From the NCBI GenBank assembly GCA_036272735.1, contig DATAYF010000017.1, positions 1 through 5,448 on the forward strand: a stretch of 5,448 bases of DNA, read 5' to 3'. The first letter of the stretch is position 1. Every line of letters starts with the position of its first letter. The position numbers and the translations under genes were made by a program. The DNA is from DATAYF01 sp036272735 (GTDB lineage: Bacteria; Chloroflexota; Ktedonobacteria; Ktedonobacterales; Ktedonobacteraceae). Positions 1 through 5,254 of this stretch are shown one piece after another. The notes below the pieces were generated by a model that was not told the origin of the DNA, made no database searches, and saw nothing but the letters and a program-made list of their open reading frames with translations.

Positions 1-1331
1 TCAACTTCCTTCGCAGTTTTGCCAAAGGCCAGGGCCTGAGTCTGTGCAAAGAAGTTTGCCATCAACAGATCATGATGCGGCTTGAGCGGGTTCAGCGCCT
101 GGCAGAAACCGATGAAGTCGCACGGAATAAGCTTGGTGCCCTGGTGAATAAGTTGGTAGAACGCGTGCTGGCCGTTGGTACCGGGCTGACCCCAGATGAT
201 CGGGCCGGTCTGATAGTTCACGGGGTTGCCTTGCAAGTCGACATGCTTGCCATTGCTTTCCATGTCAAGTTGCTGCAAGTACGAACTGAAACGGTCGAGG
301 TACTGGTCGTAGGGCAGAATGGCGACGGTTTCAGCCCCGAAAAAGTTGTTGTACCAGATGCCGATCAGGCCCAGCAGCACCGGCAAGTTGCGCTCGAACG
401 GCGCGCTGCGGAAGTGCTCGTCTATCTCGTGGAAGCCAGCCAGCATCTTGTGGAAGTTTTCAGGGCCGATAGCAATCATCAGCGAGAGGCCAATTGCCGA
501 ATCGTACGAGTAACGGCCACCGACCCAGTCCCAGAAACCAAACATGTTGCGCGTATCGATGCCAAACTTCTCCACCTCGCTCGTGTTCGTCGAGACGGCG
601 ACGAAATGCCTGGCAACAGCCTTCTGATCCCGCAATTTGGCAAGCGACCAGTCGCGGGCAGTGCGAGCGTTGGTCAGGGTCTCAAGCGTGGTGAAGGTCT
701 TAGAGGAGATGATGAAGAGCGTCTCTTCGGGGTCGAGGTCATGCACGGCTTCGGCAAAATCTGTGCCATCGATGTTGGAGACGAAGCGGAAGGTCATGTC
801 GCGGTCGCTGTAATACTTCAGGGCATCGTAGGCCATCGACGGGCCGAGATCGGAGCCACCAATGCCAATATTGATGACATTGCGAATGCGCTTGCCAGTG
901 AAGCCCTTCCATTCGCCACTGCGCACTCTATTGGAGAAGTCCGCCATGCGATCAAGGACTTCGTGCACCTCAGGCACAACATTCTTGCCATCAACATTGA
1001 TAACCTGGTCTTTGGGAGCGCGCAGAGCGACGTGCAGCACCGCCCGCTGCTCGGTGACATTGATCTTCTCACCCTTGAACATAGCGTCGATGCGCTCACG
1101 CAAACCCGACGAGTTGGCGAGATCCAACAGCAGACGCATGGTCTCATCGGTAACGCGGTTCTTCGAATAATCTAAATAGATACCGGCGGCCTCAAGCGTC
1201 ATCTTCTCGCCACGCTGTGGATCCTGGGCGAAAAGCTCGCGCAAATGCAGAGTGCGCGCCTGCTGATAGTGCTCCGCGAGCGCCTTCCACTGTGGGCGCT
1301 GCGTAAGAGGAGTGGGTGCTTTTATGGTCAT
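1..1331 (-). CDS. pgi: Glucose-6-phosphate isomerase, 3' end cut by window
   Basis: Interconverts glucose 6-phosphate and fructose 6-phosphate in the cytoplasm (glycolysis and gluconeogenesis). Translating the minus strand from the ATG at 1331 gives 443 open codons to the window edge that align with E. coli Pgi almost without gaps (offset +3 after the N-terminus). Visible landmarks are the SKNR segment near residue 57, GEKIN-TE-RAVLHVALR, NIGIGGSDLGP, SSKTFTT (sugar-phosphate binding), the family signature WVGGRYS near 270-275, the catalytic Glu358 in MESNGK and the catalytic His389 in GTNGQHAF. The family is about 550 residues, so roughly 105 are missing, including the catalytic Lys and the second signature. 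This is a window cut, not a defect. AAGGAG lies 8 bases before the ATG. The nearest complete gene upstream on the same strand is the cupin gene, 255 bp away, so pgi probably has its own promoter. Confidence 0.97.
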   Translation of the reverse strand, partial: MTIKAPTPLTQRPQWKALAEHYQQARTLHLRELFAQDPQRGEKMTLEAAGIYLDYSKNRVTDETMRLLLDLANSSGLRERIDAMFKGEKINVTEQRAVLHVALRAPKDQVINVDGKNVVPEVHEVLDRMADFSNRVRSGEWKGFTGKRIRNVINIGIGGSDLGPSMAYDALKYYSDRDMTFRFVSNIDGTDFAEAVHDLDPEETLFIISSKTFTTLETLTNARTARDWSLAKLRDQKAVARHFVAVSTNTSEVEKFGIDTRNMFGFWDWVGGRYSYDSAIGLSLMIAIGPENFHKMLAGFHEIDEHFRSAPFERNLPVLLGLIGIWYNNFFGAETVAILPYDQYLDRFSSYLQQLDMESNGKHVDLQGNPVNYQTGPIIWGQPGTNGQHAFYQLIHQGTKLIPCDFIGFCQALNPLKPHHDLLMANFFAQTQALAFGKTAKEV

Positions 1332-1339
1332 AGTAAAAA

Positions 1340-1345
1340 CTCCTT
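1340..1345 (-). promoter_or_regulatory. Ribosome binding site of pgi
   Basis: AAGGAG on the minus strand, 8 bases before the pgi ATG. It fixes the start at 1331, and the protein N-terminus from there also matches the family. Confidence 0.8.
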
Positions 1346-1355
1346 GACAACGTAA

Positions 1356-1508
1356 TTAGTTTTCATACGCGAAAACGGGCGGAAACTGTAGGCCCCAATT
1401 TATCGTGGGCACGCGCAATTCATTGCGCTTCTGGTGATATTGCTGCTCAATGTGTTTTAACGCTGCTTCATTTTCCCTAAAGTTCGCACCTGTGAGGTAG
1501 CAACCCAT
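1356..1508 (-). CDS. Possible 50-residue small ORF upstream of pgi
   Basis: An ATG at 1508 opens 50 codons ending in TAA, 24 bp before the pgi ATG and on the same strand. The product begins MGCYLTGANF, has a charged, probably helical middle (LKHIEQQYHQKRNELR) and ends in an aromatic tail (INWGLQFPPVFAYEN). It has no membrane segment or signal peptide, and I do not recognise it. The composition looks protein-like rather than random. Against it, no Shine-Dalgarno sequence precedes the ATG, an in-frame stop lies three codons upstream, and a possible pgi -10 element ends only 3 bases before the ATG. It could be a leader peptide or small protein co-transcribed with pgi, or a chance ORF in the pgi leader. 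Confidence 0.3.
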   Translation of the reverse strand: MGCYLTGANFRENEAALKHIEQQYHQKRNELRVPTINWGLQFPPVFAYEN

Positions 1509-1511
1509 TCG

Positions 1512-1520
1512 AGTATATCA
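1512..1520 (-). promoter_or_regulatory. Candidate extended -10 promoter for pgi
   Basis: The minus strand reads TGATATACT, an extended -10 (TGn plus TATACT, five of six to consensus). No good -35 lies 16-18 bp upstream, which extended -10 promoters tolerate. Transcription would start near 1505, giving a pgi leader of about 175 bases. A short stem (GACAA and TTGTC around a 6-base loop) lies just upstream, near 1531-1546. Confidence 0.35.
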
Positions 1521-1586
1521 CGCATTGCGACAAAACCGCTTGTCAGTTAACGTAAGGATATGCATCGAATGACGCCCACGTTCACA

Positions 1587-2021
1587 CTATTCAGTGGCAC
1601 TTTCATCGTTTCCATGAAGCAAAGCGAAAATATCTTGAACACCAATTTTTTCAGCCGTACTCGTCCCATCCGGGCGCATATATCTCTTGTCAGCGCCCGT
1701 AGGTCCTCGCAGGATCAAGCATTCAACAGGAGGATGAACCTTCACCACCTGATAATAGGTTCCTTGCGGCAGACAACAAAACTCACGCGGACCAATAGTG
1801 ATCTGCTCTCCTTCGACCTCAAGAACAAGGCTGCCACAAAGGACAAGATAGCACTCATCACTTGCTTGATGAGCGTGAGGAAGTGGATCGCTCCAACTCT
1901 TGTCCGTATTAAAATAGTTGATCTGGAGACGATCTGAGCGAAAACCAAGCTCGTTTCGTGGAGTAGGTCCTGCCAAAAGTGTAGAGAAGTGAGGAAGATG
2001 GCGATGATAAAACTTTGCCAT
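1587..2021 (-). CDS. Small single-domain cupin protein
   Basis: A 144-residue protein with one cupin beta-barrel over about residues 28-105; substrate unknown. Motif 1 is clear: His49-Ala-His51, then four residues, Glu56, then six residues, Gly63. These are the usual metal ligands. Motif 2 is recognisable as GPREFCCLPQGTYYQ (77-91), but the usual fourth ligand, a His three residues after Gly87, is Gln91, so metal binding may be altered. There is no signal peptide or membrane segment, so it is probably cytoplasmic. The length is typical of stand-alone Cupin_2 proteins. The start is supported by AAAGGA 8 bases before the ATG. The gene is divergent from the GNAT gene across a 94-bp gap holding a 10-bp tandem repeat. 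Possible roles are a small-molecule enzyme (dioxygenase, isomerase) or a sensor-like binding protein; the sequence does not decide. Confidence 0.85.
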   Translation of the reverse strand: MAKFYHRHLPHFSTLLAGPTPRNELGFRSDRLQINYFNTDKSWSDPLPHAHQASDECYLVLCGSLVLEVEGEQITIGPREFCCLPQGTYYQVVKVHPPVECLILRGPTGADKRYMRPDGTSTAEKIGVQDIFALLHGNDESATE

Positions 2022-2040
2022 GCTTTTTATCCTTTCTCAA

Positions 2041-2080
2041 TGTATAACTCTATACAACTCTATACAACTCTATACAACTT
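2041..2080. repeat. Four 10-bp tandem repeats in the divergent promoter region
   Basis: Four head-to-tail units of TATACAACTC (plus strand): the second and third are identical, the fourth has one change and the first two. The period is close to one helical turn, so all units face the same side of the DNA, as expected for an array bound by a repressor or activator. The units lie between the divergent cupin and GNAT genes and overlap the likely cupin promoter. Simple polymerase slippage without function is the alternative. Confidence 0.85.
2049..2077 (-). promoter_or_regulatory. Candidate promoter of the cupin gene inside the repeat
   Basis: On the minus strand, TTGTAT (2077-2072) and TATAGA (2054-2049) are 17 bp apart, each four of six to the sigma-70 type consensus. 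The start would fall near 2042, giving a leader of about 20 bases with the AAAGGA site correctly inside it. Because the repeat creates such boxes every 10 bp, changes in copy number would alter promoter geometry. Weak match, so tentative. Confidence 0.3.
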
Positions 2081-2100
2081 TCTCACCTCTTACTATCAGA

Positions 2101-2105
2101 AAGGA
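2101..2105 (+). promoter_or_regulatory. Ribosome binding site that sets the GNAT start
   Basis: AAGGA (within GAAAGGA, 2099-2105), 10 bases before the ATG at 2116. The reading frame stays open back to an ATG at 2020, but those 32 extra codons read through the tandem repeat, have no Shine-Dalgarno site and overlap the cupin start. The 2116 start is therefore preferred. Confidence 0.7.
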
Positions 2106-2115
2106 CTCGCACAGC

Positions 2116-2937
2116 ATGACGGAGACACCACCACTCCCCACAGACCTTTTCGTGCGCTCACCAATAAAAGAGGATGTACAGGCAATCGTCGATATCGTCC
2201 TTGCAGATGAACTCGCAGAAACTGGTTTTACCGACACCGTTGCCGAAGACCTGTTGGAGGTATGGCAGAACCACGAGATGGACCTGGCACACGACGCCTG
2301 TGTCCTCACGATAGCGGATGGCACCATAATCGCCTACCCCGGAGTGATGATCACCGACGAGGGATTTATGCTTGATCCACACACGCGCGAACACCCGGAC
2401 TACCAGCAGCGCAACCTCAAGCCCTACCTGCTGCAATTCATCGAGGGGCACGCACAGGCGTATCTCACACAGCATCCAGAGCATCCACGCCAGATCAGCA
2501 CGCAATGCTTCAGCGCACCCTGGATACACTTCCTTACGTCTCAAGGCTATACGCAAAACAACCATTATATCCGTATGGAGGTTCAATTAGCGGAAGTGCC
2601 ACCCAAACCACGACCAATGGAAGGCATCAGCATACGTCGCTACCAGCCAGAGCAGGATGAAGCAGCCGTCCATGCTGTCGTGCAGGACGCTTTTCAGGAC
2701 ATTGGCAAACACCCGTACCAACCGTTTGCCGAATGGTTGGAAAGCAAGACGCAGCGCAATGGCTTTGATCCCAGTATGCTCTACGTCGCCGTGGCAGGAG
2801 AAAAAATCGGGGGCACCACCATTTGTCGGACATATTCCGAGGATAATTCGTGCTTCATCTCCCAGGTTGCGGTCGCTCGTCCGTGGCGCAAACATGGTAT
2901 TGCCCTCAACCTGTTATACACCGTGTATATTCCTTAG
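2116..2937 (+). CDS. Tandem-GNAT N-acetyltransferase, truncated at the C-terminus
   Basis: A 273-residue protein with two GNAT folds in tandem, a layout also seen in mycothiol synthase-like proteins. Such enzymes move an acetyl group from acetyl-CoA to an amine; the acceptor here is unknown. Domain 1 (about 11-155) begins LFVRSPIKEDV and ends with GYTQNNHYIRMEV, the usual last strands, but lacks a good acetyl-CoA loop, as is common for the non-catalytic domain of a pair. Domain 2 (about 169 onward) begins GISIRRYQPEQD and reaches motif A, VAVARPWRKHGIALNLL (251-267), the pyrophosphate loop. It then stops after six more residues, although GNAT domains normally continue for about 45-60 residues with motif B. 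The gene is thus probably broken by a frameshift or deletion near 2920-2937. Another frame just after the stop reads FYRSACDASS, faintly like the missing FYRRG segment. Activity is doubtful. Its neighbour across the shared promoter region is the cupin gene. Confidence 0.8.
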   Translation: MTETPPLPTDLFVRSPIKEDVQAIVDIVLADELAETGFTDTVAEDLLEVWQNHEMDLAHDACVLTIADGTIIAYPGVMITDEGFMLDPHTREHPDYQQRNLKPYLLQFIEGHAQAYLTQHPEHPRQISTQCFSAPWIHFLTSQGYTQNNHYIRMEVQLAEVPPKPRPMEGISIRRYQPEQDEAAVHAVVQDAFQDIGKHPYQPFAEWLESKTQRNGFDPSMLYVAVAGEKIGGTTICRTYSEDNSCFISQVAVARPWRKHGIALNLLYTVYIP

Positions 2938-3037
2938 GCTTCTATCGATCGGCCTGTGATGCTTCTTCCTGTTGTTTGATGATGGAAGTTGACACCTTAT
3001 GTATAAAATTCCGCTGGAGCGAGCTGGGTAGGATAAG

Positions 3038-3111
3038 TGGGGCTGAGAGGACTCGAACCCCCGACGCACGGTTTAGGAAACAGAAGAGCATATAAATTGG
3101 CCTACAGAGCC
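3038..3111 (-). pseudogene. Degenerate tRNA-Arg (anticodon CCU), pseudogene or attachment scar
   Basis: On the minus strand this 74-base stretch has tRNA layout. Acceptor 3' strand CAGCCCC plus discriminator A is at 3045-3038. The T arm has loop TTCGAGT between GGGGG and CCTCT, the variable loop is GCGTC, and the anticodon loop TTCCTAA carries CCT (3077-3075), which reads the Arg codon AGG. The 3' half is clean; the 5' half is not. Acceptor 5' strand GGCTCTG mispairs at two positions, the D stem mispairs at one, the D loop (AATTTATAT) lacks the conserved GG, and the anticodon stem mispairs at two of five pairs. CCA is not encoded. A 9-bp inverted repeat (2999-3007 and 3114-3122) brackets it. 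The pattern fits a tRNA whose 3' part was kept by integration or duplication and whose 5' part decayed. A poorly folding functional tRNA is less likely. Confidence 0.7.
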
Positions 3112-3148
3112 GGTTTATACATTAAACGTTAGCCATATAGCTTAGGTA

Positions 3149-4483
3149 CTAGCGGTTTTTTATTTCTTTCCTACCATGACCTTTTCCATGGCTTTTCTGA
3201 TTCCCATCTCCACTATATTTTTTCGGTAGTCCCCTCTGGATATTTCCTTCATTATAACCATTGCCTCCAGCCTCCTTCTGTATTGTTGATCCCCAATTTG
3301 CCGACGTAGGCTGCGTGTAAGATGGAGTTGGAGCTGTCGGAGGGTTGGTGCTTCGCTTCGACCCGGCACGAGGAGTTGGAGTAGATGTAGGTATGGAGGT
3401 GGCCGTAGGCACAGGATGTGTCGCAACCTGGCTCGTGGCATCCGTGTTCGTTAGGCCATTATTTGATATGAGCATAACAGCCCCTAGTAAACAAGCTCCA
3501 ACGATGCCCCCGGCCCCTACCAGGCGCGGATGCTCGTTTATTGAGCTTGTAGTACTGATAGATGTCTTACACGTTGTCTTATCCAAGGTTGTGGATATAG
3601 GTAGCACCCTCACAGAAGACGCCTTTTCTGGCGCTACAGCAAAGAGGGATACTGTATGCTCAGCTTCATCTAGTGCATTCTGATAGGCCTGCATGAGAGC
3701 ACTGGCTGACTGATAACGATCAGCAGGATTTTTTGATAGGGCTCGCAAGACAACCAGCTCTATTGAGCGTGAAACAGCCGGGTTATAATCTGTGAGCAAA
3801 GGCGCTGGCTCATTAAGATGCTTGAGTATAACAGACATCGGTGTCGGCCCTCTGAAAGGGGTGACGCCGGTCAGCATCAAGAAGAGCAAAACACCCAGGG
3901 CATAGATATCGCTAGCGGGAGTCGCGTCTTGCTCCATCAACTCGGGGGCAATATACTCGGGAGTACCGATGAGATAACCGGTCTGGGTGAGACTATAATC
4001 ATCGTCGTTGCTCTTCGCCAGGCCAAAGTCAGCCAGGTAAACATACTCAGGGTCAAGCATGAGTACATTCGCGGCTTTAATGTCACGATGCAATATACCT
4101 CGCTCATGGGCATACTGGATAGCACTTGTAAGCTGTGATAGGATTAGGCCTGCTCTCTGTATATCTAGCGTCTTCTCCCGCAAAAGATATTCACGCAAAG
4201 AACCTGCAGCTATATAGGGCGTGACCAGGTAGTACCATGACTGATACTCACCATACTCAAGCGCAGGCAAAATATGTTGATGTTGCAACATCCGAGTCGC
4301 TTTGGCCTCGCGCAAAAAACGTTCACTATAATCAGAAATATCCTGTGGAACAATTTTGATCGCTACCTTGGTGCCTGTATATGTATCACGAGCAAGATAA
4401 ACATTTGACATTCCCCCCGCAGCCAGATGACGCTCGATTTGATAGTGCTTAATAGCCGCGTTTACAAGAAGTCGTCCGCTCAT
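3149..4483 (-). CDS. Membrane-anchored Ser/Thr protein kinase (PknB/Hanks type)
   Basis: A 444-residue protein. Residues 14-270 form a complete kinase domain: VAIK Lys43, helix-C Glu59, HRDIKAAN (132-139, with catalytic Asp134 and Asn139), DFG (152-154), GTPEY (173-177), APE (179-181), DIYALG with Asp192 and RYQSA with Arg256. It is an RD kinase, so activation by activation-loop phosphorylation is likely (Ser/Thr at 164-174). The glycine loop is unusual: LAAGGMSNVY, with Ala21 and Ser26 where Gly is typical. After a linker rich in Ser/Thr comes one membrane span (about 321-339), a Thr/Pro/Ser-rich outer segment (350-395) and a Gly/Lys/Asn-rich basic tail (400-444) with no known sensor domain. 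The kinase would face the cytoplasm. The start chosen is the ATG at 4483, with GGAG 8 bases upstream; a TTG at 4513 has no such site. Convergent with the GNAT gene; no partner phosphatase is in view. Confidence 0.93.
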   Translation of the reverse strand: MSGRLLVNAAIKHYQIERHLAAGGMSNVYLARDTYTGTKVAIKIVPQDISDYSERFLREAKATRMLQHQHILPALEYGEYQSWYYLVTPYIAAGSLREYLLREKTLDIQRAGLILSQLTSAIQYAHERGILHRDIKAANVLMLDPEYVYLADFGLAKSNDDDYSLTQTGYLIGTPEYIAPELMEQDATPASDIYALGVLLFLMLTGVTPFRGPTPMSVILKHLNEPAPLLTDYNPAVSRSIELVVLRALSKNPADRYQSASALMQAYQNALDEAEHTVSLFAVAPEKASSVRVLPISTTLDKTTCKTSISTTSSINEHPRLVGAGGIVGACLLGAVMLISNNGLTNTDATSQVATHPVPTATSIPTSTPTPRAGSKRSTNPPTAPTPSYTQPTSANWGSTIQKEAGGNGYNEGNIQRGLPKKYSGDGNQKSHGKGHGRKEIKNR

Positions 4484-4491
4484 TTTTACAT

Positions 4492-4495
4492 CTCC
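4492..4495 (-). promoter_or_regulatory. Ribosome binding site that sets the kinase start
   Basis: GGAG, 8 bases before the ATG at 4483, with a second GGAG 6 bases further upstream (4498-4501). It lies inside the 10-codon extension that a TTG start at 4513 would add. This argues that the extension is untranslated leader. Confidence 0.7.
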
Positions 4496-4877
4496 ATCTC
4501 CGCTCTCACTCAAATGAAAGAGGCCAAGCGGAACTCACCCGACTAACTTTTCATTCCATTGCGCTTTAGCGTCAACACGCCTTTTATAAACAGCACAATA
4601 AAAACCATGTATATTAACATATAGATCATTTTACTAGACAAATAAGACTATAGTGCCTCTTGGCTCATTTGACTACTGATTTCGTTTCTGATGAGTCCTA
4701 TGGTTTTATATAGCATCTCTTTTCATACGTAACAGCACGTATAAATGGAGACAAATCTTCACGAGCTTCCTAATACCCCTGTACATCTATGGCAGGAACA
4801 TGCAACAATTTACGATTGCTTTACGGCAGTTCTTTTGCTAATCATTAGCCACAAGGATGACGGCACTTTTTTGGATG

Positions 4878-4926
4878 AAAATAGGCCTTTGCTGCCCATC
4901 TATTCGAGCTTGCAAAGGTCTATTTT
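4878..4926. repeat. Inverted repeat, 15-bp arms, one mismatch
   Basis: AAAATAGGCCTTTGC (4878-4892) pairs with GCAAAGGTCTATTTT (4912-4926) with one G-T wobble, around a 19-base spacer. TGGA and TCCA just outside (4872-4875 and 4930-4933) extend it with a small bulge. The stem is too AT-rich and its loop too long for a normal intrinsic terminator, although the right arm ends in a T run. It may be the end of a small element. Confidence 0.75.
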
Positions 4927-4946
4927 TTGTCCATTCTTGTTGAATG

Positions 4947-5012
4947 GCGTGCATCTAAAAGTATCGTTTGCGGTGTCAAATTTGGTGTCAGGTTTTTAGG
5001 CGGCTGTGTCTG
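4947..5012 (-). pseudogene. Decayed copy of the 3' end of the right-edge gene
   Basis: These 66 bases align without gaps to 5266-5331, with 49 of 66 identical by hand count. Read on the minus strand in the same frame, they give DTAA-stop-KPDTKFDTANDTFRCTP, against DTAASIFDATIDTIRDTWRRTP in the right-edge gene. The match is kept at protein level, but a TAA replaces the Ser codon, so this copy cannot be functional. The similarity fades near 5012 on one side and 4947 on the other. It is best read as a relic of a duplicated gene or an older copy of the same element. Confidence 0.6.
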
Positions 5013-5042
5013 TGTCTAGACACTCTCCTGTCACACCGGTGT
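5012..5042. repeat. Two perfect palindromes, 20 bp centre to centre
   Basis: GTGTCTAGACAC (5012-5023) and ACACCGGTGT (5033-5042) are each perfect palindromes, with centres 20 bp (about two turns) apart. Their outer halves share GTGT/ACAC. They could be a pair of dimeric protein sites beside the repeat cluster. No gene start is close enough to call them an operator. Confidence 0.6.
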
Positions 5043-5093
5043 TTATGAGTTGGCTTCCGTCTATCTATCGAAATCAGTAATTTCAACAGGAAT

Positions 5094-5144
5094 CGGCTAT
5101 CTAATGCCTGCGTTTTTAAGGGAAACGCAGGCATTAGATAGCCG
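5094..5144. repeat. Perfect 22-bp inverted repeat with 7-base loop
   Basis: The left arm 5094-5115 (starts CGGCTATCTAATGCC, ends CTGCGTTT) is the exact reverse complement of 5123-5144; the loop is TTAAGGG. Pairing stops sharply on both sides. No T tract follows on either strand, so it is not an ordinary terminator. The arm contains GGC...GCC, so it is partly nested. It lies between the decayed gene-end copy and the intact one, and suggests a REP/MITE-type stem-loop or a transposon-end hairpin. Confidence 0.95.
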
Positions 5145-5254
5145 TATAGGCATGTCTCAATTGGCTCTACAAGCCGTTTCGCTCCTTTTAGTGGTTGTTC
5201 ATGTGCTCTACTTCCTTGCTTTCGGCTCATGAGGAACAAAAAAGTTCGGGTACT

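Larger units (their letters stand above)
4484..5254. other. 771-bp region without a convincing gene
   Basis: Bases 4484-4740 are AT-rich and must hold the kinase promoter. A TTGACG (4575-4570) and a TATAAA (4588-4583) occur on the minus strand, but no well-spaced pair was found. An 84-codon ORF (4745-4999, plus) has no ribosome binding site and covers an inverted repeat and a decayed gene copy, so it is not called. From 4878 to 5144 the region is full of repeats: an imperfect stem-loop, a 66-bp decayed gene-end copy, two palindromes and a perfect 22-bp inverted repeat. Short ORFs at 4988-5239 and 5050-5232 only read through these repeats. It looks like the remains of a mobile or duplicated element. 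Confidence 0.6.

Noticed and set aside
186..188. Gln382 in Pgi where E. coli has Glu (GEPGTNGQ), first suspected as loss of the catalytic base
   Set aside because: Counting along E. coli Pgi puts catalytic Glu355 in MESNGK and His386 in GQHAF. Both are present here as Glu358 and His389, so the enzyme site is intact.
72..1175. Long plus-strand ORF of 367 codons
   Set aside because: It lies exactly antisense to pgi, whose protein sequence matches the family along its whole length. The plus frame is an artefact of pgi codon use.
2041..2080. Tandem repeats considered as a CRISPR array
   Set aside because: The units are 10 bp and adjacent, with no spacers and no cas genes.
2850..3095. Plus-strand ORF ending GAERTRTPDARFRKQ
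   Set aside because: The ERTRTPDARFRK string is the familiar false peptide obtained by translating the reverse complement of a tRNA gene; here it comes from the degenerate tRNA-Arg.
3112..3148. Possible terminator after the kinase
   Set aside because: Only a 5-bp AT-rich stem (GTTTA and TAAAC) and no T tract after it.
3160..3441. 93-codon minus ORF in another frame of the kinase tail
   Set aside because: Arg/Leu-rich shadow of the Thr/Pro-rich kinase segment; the kinase frame is continuous to its TAG.
4745..4999. 84-codon plus-strand ORF
   Set aside because: It has no ribosome binding site and runs through an inverted repeat and the decayed gene-end copy. No family resemblance.
4988..5239. 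83-codon minus ORF and the opposite 60-codon ORF at 5050-5232
   Set aside because: Both owe their openness to the perfect inverted repeat, which reads similarly on the two strands. The minus ORF starts at a TTG without a ribosome site.
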